DNA of 64,000 bases from contig NC_134087.1 of NCBI RefSeq assembly GCF_000715075.1, positions 129,633,518-129,697,517 on the forward strand, in the 5' to 3' direction. The DNA comes from Nicotiana tabacum (lineage: Eukaryota > Streptophyta > Magnoliopsida > Solanales > Solanaceae). The position numbers and the translations under genes were made by a program. The notes under the pieces were generated by a model, which saw only the letters and a list, made by a program, of their open reading frames with translations, was not told the origin of the DNA and did no database searches. This document shows positions 33,305 through 43,345 of this stretch, in pieces; position 1 is the stretch's first letter; the number at the start of each line of letters is the position of its first letter.

Positions 33305-35241
33305 ATGGTTGAGACAAACTCTGACCTCCCTGCCTCAGTCATAACTACTACTGATAAACCTATGGAGACTTCCGCTCCTACTGAGCCTTCCTTACCCACT
33401 CTTACTCTTCCCGCTCAGGTCACACCTCACCTAGTTTTCCTGTCTCTCTCTATTTCAAAAACCCCTAAAATTGTGGCTCCGTCCTCTCCATCTTCTGAGG
33501 ATCCCACCAGTCAAAGACCAAGTGGAGAACAAGGTTAAAACCCTAAGGTCACAGAGAGTTCTGCCATCGTTGCTACTGATTCTGTGGTGGCAATAGTACC
33601 ATTTGAGGAAGAGAAAAATGTTGTAACCGTCTTTGTGGTGTCTGCTAATGGTGTACTGCATGAGATCATCTCTCATTAAAATGAGGTACAAGGTATGGGG
33701 ACGAAGGGGCCATTGTAACTATTGAAAGGGATACACCAACAGATACTACTGGGCCATCACATGAGGAACCTAATCCCTCTTGATGCGTTCATAGTTAAGC
33801 TGAGGGTTGTGTCCATTCCTGAGTCTGAAACCAAACAACCTACTACCAGGCTTCAAGCTAAGGTGGCCTATGATTTAGCCCTTCAAAAGAGCAAGAAAAG
33901 TAGTAAGAAAAAAAGGAGAAAGTTAGTGAAAGACAGTGTACCTGTAAGTGATGAGGCGATCCCTGTAGTAGAGGTGGAAGAGAAAACCCAAGATGAACCT
34001 GGTTCACTAGTTAGACGGTATTCGAAAAAGAAGAAGCCTATTTCAATAGAGAAGGGGTCAACCTCTAGGTCCAAGTTGAAGGAGGTGGTGAGTGAGTTCT
34101 CGATGTCTGATGAGGATGTATTAGCCAAATCCAAGGGAAAAGGAAAATCAAGTGGTGAGAAGTCCAGCAAATGCAAGTTTGAAATTTTTGAAGAACCTGG
34201 TTCTGTGAAGAGAATGAGAAGTGAAGTCAGCCTTGGCTCTAAACGCCTGAGGCATCAAAATGTTCTGTTGGATCGTACGTTTGACCCAGCAATCTCTGAG
34301 ATGGCTGGTATGCGCCAAATTCTGGAAATGGTCGAGTTTCAACGTTGGGCGCATCTATTCCAAATAGATGCACCTAAGGTATATGAGGATGAGGTACAAA
34401 GCTTCTTTGCTAGCCTCTTTCCCATTGAGACTAACCACATTTGTGCTTTGGTCAATGGAGTGGACATCGTGTTCGATGTAAAGTTGCTTGGAGAGATTCT
34501 TAAAGTTCCTACAACTGGTGTGTCCAGTGTAAAAGATGTGTGTCAGTTTAACTTCAGAAATGCCATCGTAAAAGACAATGCAAACCAGAAGAGGGACCAA
34601 ATCCATAAGAAAGCACTACTCCCTGTCTATCAGCTGCTGTTCGAATTGGTTAACAAAGTTCTATTGCCTCGAGCTGAGAGGAGGTCAATGACTTCTAAGT
34701 CTGACCTGTTCTTGTTGGAGCAACTATACAGTTTTACTCCTGTGAGTCTGCTTGCTATTATGATTGAACACATGCAAAAGGTTGTCACCTTCAAAGATGG
34801 TAATCATGGCCTTCCCTACGGGTTCCTGCTTACTCGAGTGTTTAAATTCTTTGAAGTACCACTGGGGTCAGGCAAGGTAGGGACTAAGAAGCAGACTTTC
34901 TCACAGACTACTTTGGAAGAATGCGAGTGCATAGAAAATAATGGGGGGTAGGAAGTACATCAACTGTCTCACAGCTTATTAATGCTCAGAACAGTGCAGC
35001 TGAGGAAATTTGTAGGCTGAAGGCCAGGAATGCTATCCTGGAAGGTCAGCAAGCCCAAGGGGTTCCAGTGTCAAATGATAAAGTAGCTCATTTGATAAAG
35101 GAGAATGTTGATCTCAGGGCGCAAGTAGATAACCTGAAAGCAGTACTAATTAATGAGCAAAAGTCGGGAAATGCCCGAATAGACCTTGTTCTCCAAACAC
35201 TTGTTGCAGCTTCCAAGCCCTTTACTCCTAGTGCCCCTTAA
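33305..35241 (+). pseudogene. Copia envelope-like third ORF
   Basis: An extra coding region between RNase H and the 3' LTR. A Ser/Thr/Pro-rich start at 33305 (MVETNSDLPASVITTT) stops at 33536-33538. The main open piece, 33722-34951, has a Lys-rich basic stretch (KKSSKKKRRKLVK) and a conserved globular part with FQRWAHLFQIDAPKVYEDEV and NGVDIVFDVKLLGEILKVP, the pattern of plant proteins annotated as envelope-like or putative plant transposon protein. A frame change near 34940-34950 leads to a coiled-coil tail (about 35000-35200) that ends at TAA 35239-35241. I see no signal peptide or clear membrane span, so a true envelope role is not supported. Confidence 0.75.
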
Positions 35242-35731
35242 GTACCCCTTCAGTGACCAGTTTCTAGAAATGTTTGTTAAGTTTTTTTGTTGTTTTGGCA
35301 GATGTTTTTGTTTTCTTTTTTTTATATGGTTGGGATGAAACACTATTGCTCCCGTTTTAACAAGTCCAATATTACCTTTTGCTTTTTTAAAGCAAAGGCA
35401 TATTAAAGTTTTATTAATATCAATTCTATCCTCTTTTATTATATCAGTACTTTACTTTTGTGTTTCTATTCTCTTTCATGTTTGTGTGCACATATGTGGC
35501 ATGAGTTAGCTTAGCTGGACTTCTTTGTGTTGTTTTTCTATTTGTATTTTTTAATGATGCCAAAAGGGGGAAATAATAGTATAATATGACCATCAACTCA
35601 GGGGGAACACATGCGTATGAAAGGGCATAGAGTCAGGGGGAACATATGTTCTCCTGTTACTTAATCTGGTTCTTACTGCTTTAAATCCACTCTATAAATA
35701 TAAAGTTTGTCATCATCAAAAAAGGGGAAAT
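35242..35731 (+). other. Copia 3' untranslated region and polypurine tract
   Basis: T-rich, non-coding. It contains two copies of CTCAGGGGGAACA[C/T]ATG-like sequence (about 35597 and 35631) and another AAAAGGGGGAAAT run near 35564. The polypurine tract AAAAAAGGGGAAAT (about 35718-35731) sits directly before the 3' LTR. Confidence 0.8.
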
Positions 35732-36699
35732 TGATAGGTTTTAAATGTTCTTGCCTTATGTTTTGATGATCTAACAAACTTACTGTTAAGAACCAGATAG
35801 GGAACCTGACCTACTTGGACTATACTGCAAGCTTAACGGATTCTAGCAAAAGGTGAATTGATACAGCTTCAGGATCTAGGAATCCAAACAAGGACCTGAT
35901 ACCCTTGTGGTTTCCTCATAGCAGTACAAAGTCAATTGGACACAGCTGGAAATGAAGTGACTGCCTGCACTATTTCTGCCGCACTGCACTATTTCCAGTG
36001 CCTACTCATTCTCTGACCAACTAAAGTACTCACATCATTTCAAGTGAAGTGATCAAGGTGTACCAATAATGAGTTTATACAAAAACATCACTTGAATGTT
36101 TCAGTTTCTTATTTTCAAGCTTTTTGCCAAAAATAGAGAAATCAATCCTCATGAGCTTGAAGAGCAAAGTTGAACGCAACTATGGACCAGTTCTTATAGT
36201 TAGCTTGTTGTTGTCCTAGTTGAGTTGTAACTTTGTAATTGTACTTATTGTATCTCCTAAATTGCTTAGCTAGAAGCGTTGATTAGGAATTCTCTTGTAA
36301 ATTCATAAACTCCTTGAGTTTATGTTGTGACTAAGTTTAGTCATAAGCAAAAGCCTTTGTAACTGTAAAGTGACAAAGTGGCTTGTGGTGAGAGCATCAC
36401 AAGTTAGTAAAAGTCTTTGTAACTAGGGAGTCACAAAGTGGCTTGTGGTAAGAGTACCACAAGTTAGTTGAGTAAATTCTTTGTAGTAGAGTCATTACAA
36501 AGTGGCTTGTAATAGGTTTTTACAAGTTAGTGAAGTTGAAAGCCTACAGGTGTAGGTCGTGGTTTTTTGATCCCCTTGTGTGGGATTTTTTCATGTAAAA
36601 ATCCTCTGCCTTATTTACGTACAGTTTTATTAGCATTCTCAGTAGAATCTCGTAGAGGACTAGGTACTCTACTGTTTCGTGGACTCACACAAACTAACA
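35732..36699 (+). repeat. 3' LTR of copia element (968 bp)
   Basis: Collinear with 26612-27576. Starts TGATAGG and ends ACTAACA. Confidence 0.95.
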
Positions 36700-36704
36700 A
36701 GGGT
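36700..36704. repeat. TSD of copia element, right copy (AGGGT)
   Basis: Identical to 26607-26611. LINE sequence resumes after it. Confidence 0.92.
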
Positions 36705-37762
36705 CAAACAAAAAAAAGGTTGAGTGTCGACCCCTGATGCAATCCCATCATGACCGAAAATGGTCCGAGACCCCTCCCACTATCTTCACACAGGTCTTCG
36801 CTCCCTTATACATGTCTTTAAACACTAATGTAGGCCACAGGTACCCCTCTAGATTCAAATATCTCCACACAACCTCCCTCGGGACATTATCGTAAGCCTT
36901 TTCTAAATCGATGAACAGCATATGCAAGTCCCTCTTCCTCTCCCTGTATTGTTCCATCAATCGCCTAACAAGGTGAATGGCTTCAGTAGTTGAACGCCCC
37001 GGCATAAACGCAAACTGGTTCTCAATTATAGACACCATTCTCCTCACCCTTAGCCCCACCACCCACTCTTACACCTTCATAGTATGACTAAGCAGCTTAA
37101 TAACCCGATAGTTGTTGAAATTTTTGATATCACCCGTATTCTTGTACAAAGGAACCATCTTGCTCCATCTTCACTTTTTAGGCATCTTTTTCGTCCTAAA
37201 AATGATATTAAATAACCTAGTAAGTCACTCCAAGCCTGCCCTGTCACAATCTTCCAAAACTCTACTGGATTTCATCTGGCCCGATCACTCTGCCCCTGCT
37301 CATCTTACGCATAGGTCCCACAACCTCCTCAACATAAATTCACCTGCAATACCTAAAGTCGCAACGACTCTCGAAGGATCCCAAATCAACCAGAACAATG
37401 TCTCTGTTCCCATCCTCGTTCAAGAGACTATGGAAGTAAGTTTGCCATCTCCGACAAATATGTGCCTCATTCAACAAAACTCTACCTTCTTCATCATTGA
37501 TGCACTTCACTTGGTCCAAGTCACGGGCCTTTCTCTCTCTCACCTTGGTTAGCCTAAATAGCCTCTTATCCCCGCCTTTACCCTCAAGTTCTTTTAAACT
37601 AAATATTGTAGTCCTAGCCGCCATAACTGCTAACTTTGCCTCCTTCCTAGCTAACTTATACCGCTCCCTATTCGACCTCTTCTCATCCTCGTCAATGTTT
37701 TTCACTAGCTTCAGATACGCTGCTTTCTTAGTATTCACCTTTCTTTGGACCCTCCATTCCAC
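36705..37762 (-). mobile_element. RTE-like LINE copy 1, segment C (N-terminal RT part)
   Basis: Minus-strand RT remains. There is a Lys/Arg-rich pre-RT region (KAAYLKLVKNIDEDEKRSN, then [17 protein letters not shown]). The RT core follows, with [20 protein letters not shown] and [14 protein letters not shown] (first catalytic Asp in FIDLEKAYD). The endonuclease domain is absent, so the copy is 5'-truncated. The truncation point near 37762 lies in CACTACAAA, which also flanks the 3' end at 4424-4432. Together the three segments give about 2.2 kb of LINE. Confidence 0.88.
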
Positions 37763-37778
37763 CACTACAAAGAATTTA

Positions 37779-37779
<1 letters not shown>

Positions 37780-37842
<63 letters not shown>
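37780..37842. repeat. (TAA)n microsatellite
   Basis: About 21 TAA/AAT triplets with one interruption (AAC). It is outside the LINE, just beyond its 5' junction, if the 9 bp duplication is accepted. Confidence 0.95.
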
Positions 37843-38344
37843 TCTTATGTGGAAAATAGGAATGTCCCCGCCTAGATAGTTTGAGAAGTAGAGATTTGGT
37901 TTTGTATTAAAAAGTGAGATTATATTTTTTATATAAATTATTTTAATCCATCTCCCATTGTATCATCATTGTATAATTCATGCTAAACGCGGCAGGGCTT
38001 GGCTGGGTGGGCGGGTAGGGTAAATTTTTATTAAAAAAAATTAAACTCCATTAAATAAACCAAAAGACCCCCCCCCCCTCCCCCTCCAAATAACCAACAT
38101 GATTCAAGGTCCAGAATTACTTGTTCTTTCAAGGTCTAATGTCCTTTTTATTTGTGGTATGGAATAATAAGTAATTTATATATTATTACTGCCATCAGTT
38201 CAACAACAACAACAATAAATCCAGTATAGTTTCTTAGTCCCGTGTGTAATAGGAGTAGGTCATGTATTATGTATACTTATAGGTAGGGCTCATTGTAACA
38301 TAGTTAATTCATCAATAATAGATTTTCTCTCGTGCATTCTCACA
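37843..38344. other. Spacer; right part may be remains of a copia LTR
   Basis: AT-rich, with a C-run at about 38069-38089 and a CAA microsatellite near 38200-38214. No gene. Because a copia-type primer binding site follows at 38345, the last 100-200 bases could be the end of a 5' LTR. I could not match them to a second copy on the right. Confidence 0.4.
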
Positions 38345-41300
38345 TATGGTATTAGAGCAATCTTGAGATATTTTATTGTTATGCATAAATTCCAGCGACT
38401 CCGGGAAGAAGAAAAAAAGAAAAAACTTAGTCAACAAGTCATTTTTTTCCTGCAAATCAGGGCTATTCATAGAAAAGTTCATATCTGTCGGTGTTGTGCA
38501 ATAACCAATACCACCATGAGGTAGATCAGCTTTCGGCGACCAACCCGTAAAATTTTCTTCGACAGACCCCCTCCCATGCACCCTCACATTTCCGGCGAGG
38601 CTCCTACATCACGCGCCGACGCGTGAGGCTTCTTGGCCATTTTTTGGCGACGACTCTTCAGGACAGTTTGCTCCCCTTGAAATTCCGAGCCTACCCATCC
38701 AATTTAAACTAAATTCCGACCACTTTTTATATTTTTTCGGTATGAACAATGACTTTCCCAGCATGAACAGTAATTTTCAGGAAATTTTATTTCCTGATTT
38801 TTCTGATGTGAACATTATAATGTCATTAGTATCAGAAGCCTTTGCTCACAATCTGTTGGATCTGATGCATTGAATCCAATCCAAATGGTTTTCTTGTCGG
38901 AATATATAGAGTTCCTTCAGTACAAATCATGTAAATAAATATCTTCTGAGATTGTTATTTTTGCTCAAACATGTAATGGTGTTACTTGTGTCTCGCATTC
39001 TTCTTCTCCTAGTAATTGGGTTATTGATTCAGGAGCATCTGATCATATTTCTGGTAATAAATTTGCTTTCACTACTATTTTCTATTCTCAATCCTTTCCA
39101 ACGGTCATAATGGCCAATGGGTCTCAAACCGTGGCAACTGAAATAGGTCAAGAAATTCCACATCCTTTTTTACTTTTGAATTCAGTTCTTTATGTTTTCG
39201 GTATTCCTTTAATCTCATAGTCGTTAGTCGCTTACCAAAATCACTTAAATGTTCTATTTTATTTCTTGATGACCTTGTTTTTATACAGTAACGCAGTACA
39301 AGACGGATCATTGGTACCGGACGTGAATCAAATGAACTTTATTACCTTATCCTTACTAAATCACATGAACCCACATCAACAGCTTGTTCAGTTACTGATT
39401 TACTAGAATTACATAAATGATTGGGACATCCCAATTTATCAAAACTTCATAAAATGGTACCTAGTTTGTCTCACTTGTCCACTCTAGAGTGTGAGTCATG
39501 TCAGCTCGGTAAGCATACTCGCTCTTATTTCCCTCGGCGTCCTGATAATCGAGTAAAGTCACCTTTCACTTTAGTCCATTCAGATGTTTGGGGTCCTAGT
39601 CGGGTCAGTTCTACCTCGGGATTTCGCTACTTTGTTAGTTTCATTGATGATTATTCCAGTTGCACTTGGATATTCTTGATAAAAAATCGAGCTAAGTTGT
39701 TTTCTATTTTTCAGACCTTCCATGCTAAAATCCCAAATCAATTTGGGGTTTATATCCGCATATTTCGTAGTGATAATGTCTCAGAGTATTTGTATTCTCC
39801 ATTTCAACAGTTTATGAACTCTCATGGGATCATTCATCAAACATCTTATCCATAACCATCTCAACAAAATGGGGTAGCGGAAAGGAAGAATAGGCATCTC
39901 ATTGAGGTTGCTCGTACCCTACTCATACGATCTCATGTTCCCTTACATTTTTGGGGGGATGCAGTTCTCACATCTTGCTATCTTATTAATCGTATGCCAT
40001 TCTCAGCTATCCAGAATCAAGTACCATTCTATGTGATATTTCCTCACTCACCCTTGTTCTTTCTTCCACCGCGTGTCTTTGGGAGCACATGTTTTGTTCA
40101 TAGCCATACTCTAGAAAAAGATAAATTAGCTCTCCCTGCTCTTAAGTGTGTATTTATAGGTTACCCGATAATGCAAAAGGGGTATTGATGCTACTCACCT
40201 GACCTCCAGCGGTGCCTTATTCTCAACTCTAGCTCTAGCCCCAGCACCCATACCTTCTCCTACATTCTCAACCACTAAAGTCTTACCCATACCAACCATT
40301 GAGGAATCTAGTGATGCTCCTCCCAGATCCCCAGCCACAGGAATACCACTCTTGACTTATCATTGTTTTCCATACCCAGCATCGGGCCCAGCTGATTCAC
40401 GTCTTGCACTTCCCTACTCCTACTGCAGACTTGTCTTGTCTTAGTCAGCCGATTACACTTCGGAAAGGTATACGAACCACACTAAATTGTAATCTCCATT
40501 ATGTCAGTTTAAGTTATCATCGTCTATCTTCATCTTATTATGCTTTTTTATCTTCTTTGTCCTCTATTTCTATCCCTAAGTCTATAGGTGAAGATTGTCT
40601 CATCCAGGATGGCGATAGGCTATGATTGACGAGATGTCTGCTTTACATACGAGTGGTACTTGGGAGCTTGTTCCTCTTCCTTCAGGTAGATCTACTGTTG
40701 GTTATCATTGGGTATATGCAATCAAAGTTAGTTTGGATGGCCAGGTTGATAGACTTAAGTTTTGTCTTGTTGTCAAAGGAAATACTCAAATATTTAGGCT
40801 CGACTATAGTGATACTTTCTCATTCGTGGCTAAAATATTATCAGTCCGCATTATCCTATCCATGGTTGTTGTTCGCCACCTGCCTCTCTATCAATTGGAT
40901 ATTAAGAGTGTTTTTCTTCACAGTGACCTTGAGGATGAAGTTTATATAGAGAAACTATCTGGTTTGTTACTCATGGGAAATCCAGTGTCTTTGTATGTCG
41001 CTTGTGCCAATCACTTTATGGTCTGAAGCAGTCTCTTCGAGCCTGGTTTGGTAAGTTCAGCACAGTTATCCAAGAGTTTGTCATGACTCGTAGTGAAGTT
41101 GATCACTCTATATTATATCAGCATTTTGCTTCAAATCTCTGTATTTATCTGGTTGTTTATGTTGACAATATTGTTATTACCAACAATGATTAGGATGTTA
41201 TTACTAAGCTGAAGCAACATCTCTTTTCGCACTTCAGTTTAAGGACTTGGACAGATTAAAGTATTTTCTGGGTATTGAAGTCGTTCATTCTAGCTCAGGT

Positions 41301-41990
41301 ATTGTGATCTCAGAACGAAAGTATGCCTCAGACATTCTTGAGGAGACATGAATGACAGGTTGTAGACCTATTGACACTCCGATGGATCCAAATTCTAAAC
41401 TTCTGCCAGGACAGGGGTAGCCTCTTAGCGATCCTGCAAGATATAGGCGGTTGATTGGTAAACTAAATTACCTTACAGTCATAGTGACTAGACCTAACAT
41501 TTTCTTTCCTATGAGTGTTGTGAGTCAGTTTATAGATTCTCCTTGTAATAGTCATTAGGATGCAGTTGTACGCATTCTTCGGTACATAAAATCCGCTCCA
41601 GGCAAAGGATTATTGTTTGAGGATCAAGGACATGAGCAGATCATTGGATACTAAGATGCTAATTGGGTAGGATCACCTTTTGATAGACATTTTACGTCTG
41701 GATAATGTGTCTTAATAGTAATGGCTATGGCAACATGTGAGCTAATTTGGATCAAACAGTTGCTCAAGGAGTTAAAATTTGGTGAGATCAGCCAAATGGA
41801 ACTTGTGTGTGATAATCAAGCTGCTATTCATATTGCATCGAATCTAGTGTTCCATGAGAGAACTAAACATATTGAGATTGACTGTCACTTTGTTATAGAA
41901 AAGATACTCTCCGGAGATATTGCTACAATATTTGTGAAATATTATGATTAGCTTGCAGACGTTTTCACTAAGTCTGGGCAGTTATCCCTC
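38345..41990 (+). mobile_element. Degenerate Ty1/copia element, second family
   Basis: It begins with TGGTATTAGAGC (one change from the Met primer site). Gag is mostly deleted. The protease motif WVIDSGASDHISG is intact near 39013-39053. Integrase: MGHPNLSKLH, then CESCQLGKH, SDVWGP, FRSDNVSE and NGVAERKNRHL. RT: GTWELVPLPSGR, LYGLKQSLRAWF and YVDNIVITNND, where the usual YVDD has Asn in the last position. RNase H end: WIKQLLKEL, CDNQAAIHIASN and HERTKHIEIDCHFV. Stops and frameshifts occur throughout. It is about 3.6 kb and a different family from the element at 26612-36699. Reading frames include 39421-39855, 40622-41026, 41002-41193 and 41721-41951. Confidence 0.88.
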
Positions 41991-42227
41991 TAAACACCTC
42001 TGGGCAGTTATGTAGGAAGCATACTTCTCTAGATTAGGAGTAATACGATTATGGTTTTGTAAAACTATTTTTATTAGAATACCACTAAAATTCTGCTTGA
42101 TACTGAACCTCCTAATCATTCTACATGTAATTTTTTTTATTAGTCTCCAAAAGGAGTGGATGCATGCCAATTTTCTTCATCTTTTGGCTGATTGAGTCAC
42201 TCCACCAGAGTATTTAGGTTTTTAAGT
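41991..42227. other. Spacer, possibly remains of the 3' LTR of the second copia
   Basis: Non-coding, AT-rich. There is a short local duplication of CTCTGGGCAGTTAT-like sequence (about 41976-42013). No convincing LTR end or TSD was found. Confidence 0.35.
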
Positions 42228-42628
42228 AGTTATCCATAGTGTTATCAAAGGCGTGCTTAAAGCGCGCTTAAGCCCTAAAGCGAGACTCAAAACACGTTGA
42301 GCGCTTCGTCTCGCTTAACGAGCGCTTCAGTGTTGTCATCAAGGCGCTAAGACATGCTTTTCCTTGCCAATAAGCACAATCCTGAAGAGGGGACACTAAA
42401 CAATTGATATTTTACTTTATCGTAAATTCTATTCAATGTTTTTGTCCATATATTTGGTATCCATGCTTATAGATATTAGTTTTGGACTACACATACATAT
42501 TTGTAGTTTTACTCTATTTGCGCCTTTCTTCCTTAAAACTCACGCTTTATTTGCGCTTTGCGATTAAAGTCCCAATGGACCTTAGAGCTTTTTTGCGCTT
42601 TTCGCCTTTGATAACACCGAGTTATCCA
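42228..42628. mobile_element. Mutator-like MITE (383 bp) with 9 bp TSDs
   Basis: The element spans 42237-42619. The left terminus TAGTGTTATCAAAGGCG and the right terminus, read in reverse complement, CGGTGTTATCAAAGGCG match over 15 of 17 bases. It is flanked by AGTTATCCA at 42228-42236 and 42620-42628, a 9 bp target duplication typical of Mutator-type transposition. The interior is rich in GCGCTT/AAGCGC palindromes and has no coding capacity. Confidence 0.85.
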
Positions 42629-42964
42629 ACAACAAAATCTTCTGGTTTTTAAGTGGTCATTTGGATAAAGAATTAAATAATCCATGTGCAGACAAGGCCT
42701 CATTTCTTTTTTTTAAAGATTAAGATGTCTGAATATGAATGCACATCTGAATATTAAGATGTGTATTAAGATTAAAACGTGTGAATCTGACACATCTGAA
42801 TTTTAAGATGTGTATTAATATGTGAATACTAAATGATTAAGACTATTTGTTTTTTTGAATGTATAAAATTTATCTTTATTTAAATATTAATAAATAAAAA
42901 ATTCAAATAAAATACAATTTAATTTAATATTCTATAAACAAAGTATTTTTTTTAAAATAATATG
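42629..42964. other. AT-rich spacer with TAAGATGTG[T/A] short repeats
   Basis: Several copies of a AAGATGTGTATTAAGAT/ACATCTGAAT motif lie between 42718 and 42820, partly as inverted repeats. This may be the core of a small decayed MITE; ends and TSD were not resolved. Confidence 0.4.
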
Positions 42965-43345
42965 GTAGTTGGTGGTGGTGATGGCCAACGGTGGTGCTTG
43001 TGGATGCCAACTGGAGAAAGTGGTTGGAGGTAGTTTTGGTTAATGATGGTGGTTGTGGGTAGTAGCTAGTGGTAATTGGTAGTGGTAGTTGAGGTTAAGA
43101 AAGGTGGTTGTGGGTGGTAGCCGTTTATAATGATAGACAATGGTGACTATATGGTGGTTGTGGGTAGTAGCGAGTGGTAATTGGTAGTAGTAGTTGGGGT
43201 TGAGGAAGGTGGTGGTGGATGATGGCAGTTTATAATGATGGACAATGGTGACCATGGTTGATGATGGTGGTGGAGGTGATTGATAATGGTGGGGGTGGTA
43301 GGTAGTGGTAGGCGATAATGGTAGGTTGGTGGGTGATGGTAGTCG
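42965..43345. repeat. TGG-rich minisatellite
   Basis: Low-complexity (TGG/TGA)-rich sequence. Two or more units of about 110 bp share GGTGGTTGTGGGTAGTAGC, GTGGTAATTGGTAGT and TTTATAATGATRGACAATGGTGAC. It directly abuts the truncated 3' side of LINE copy 2. Confidence 0.85.

Larger units (their letters stand above)
26612..36699 (+). mobile_element. Complete nested Ty1/copia LTR retrotransposon, SIRE/Maximus-like, about 10 kb
   Basis: 10,088 bp with TGATAGG...CTAACA LTRs of 965 and 968 bp, a perfect 5 bp TSD, an initiator-Met primer binding site, gag, protease, integrase, RT, RNase H in copia order, an additional ORF after pol, a polypurine tract and the 3' LTR. The length, the LTR size and the envelope-like ORF after RNase H are features of the SIRE/Maximus branch. 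Many stops and frameshifts disable it. By eye the LTRs differ by roughly 4-6 percent, more than the gypsy LTRs, so it is probably the older insertion. Confidence 0.92.

Noticed and set aside
37497..37859. Plus-strand ORF ending in poly-Asn
   Set aside because: It is antisense to the LINE and the poly-Asn is the (TAA)n microsatellite read as AAT.
38160..42230. LTR pair for the second copia element
   Set aside because: A convincing pair of matching ends or a TSD could not be found by eye; only the primer site and coding domains are supported.
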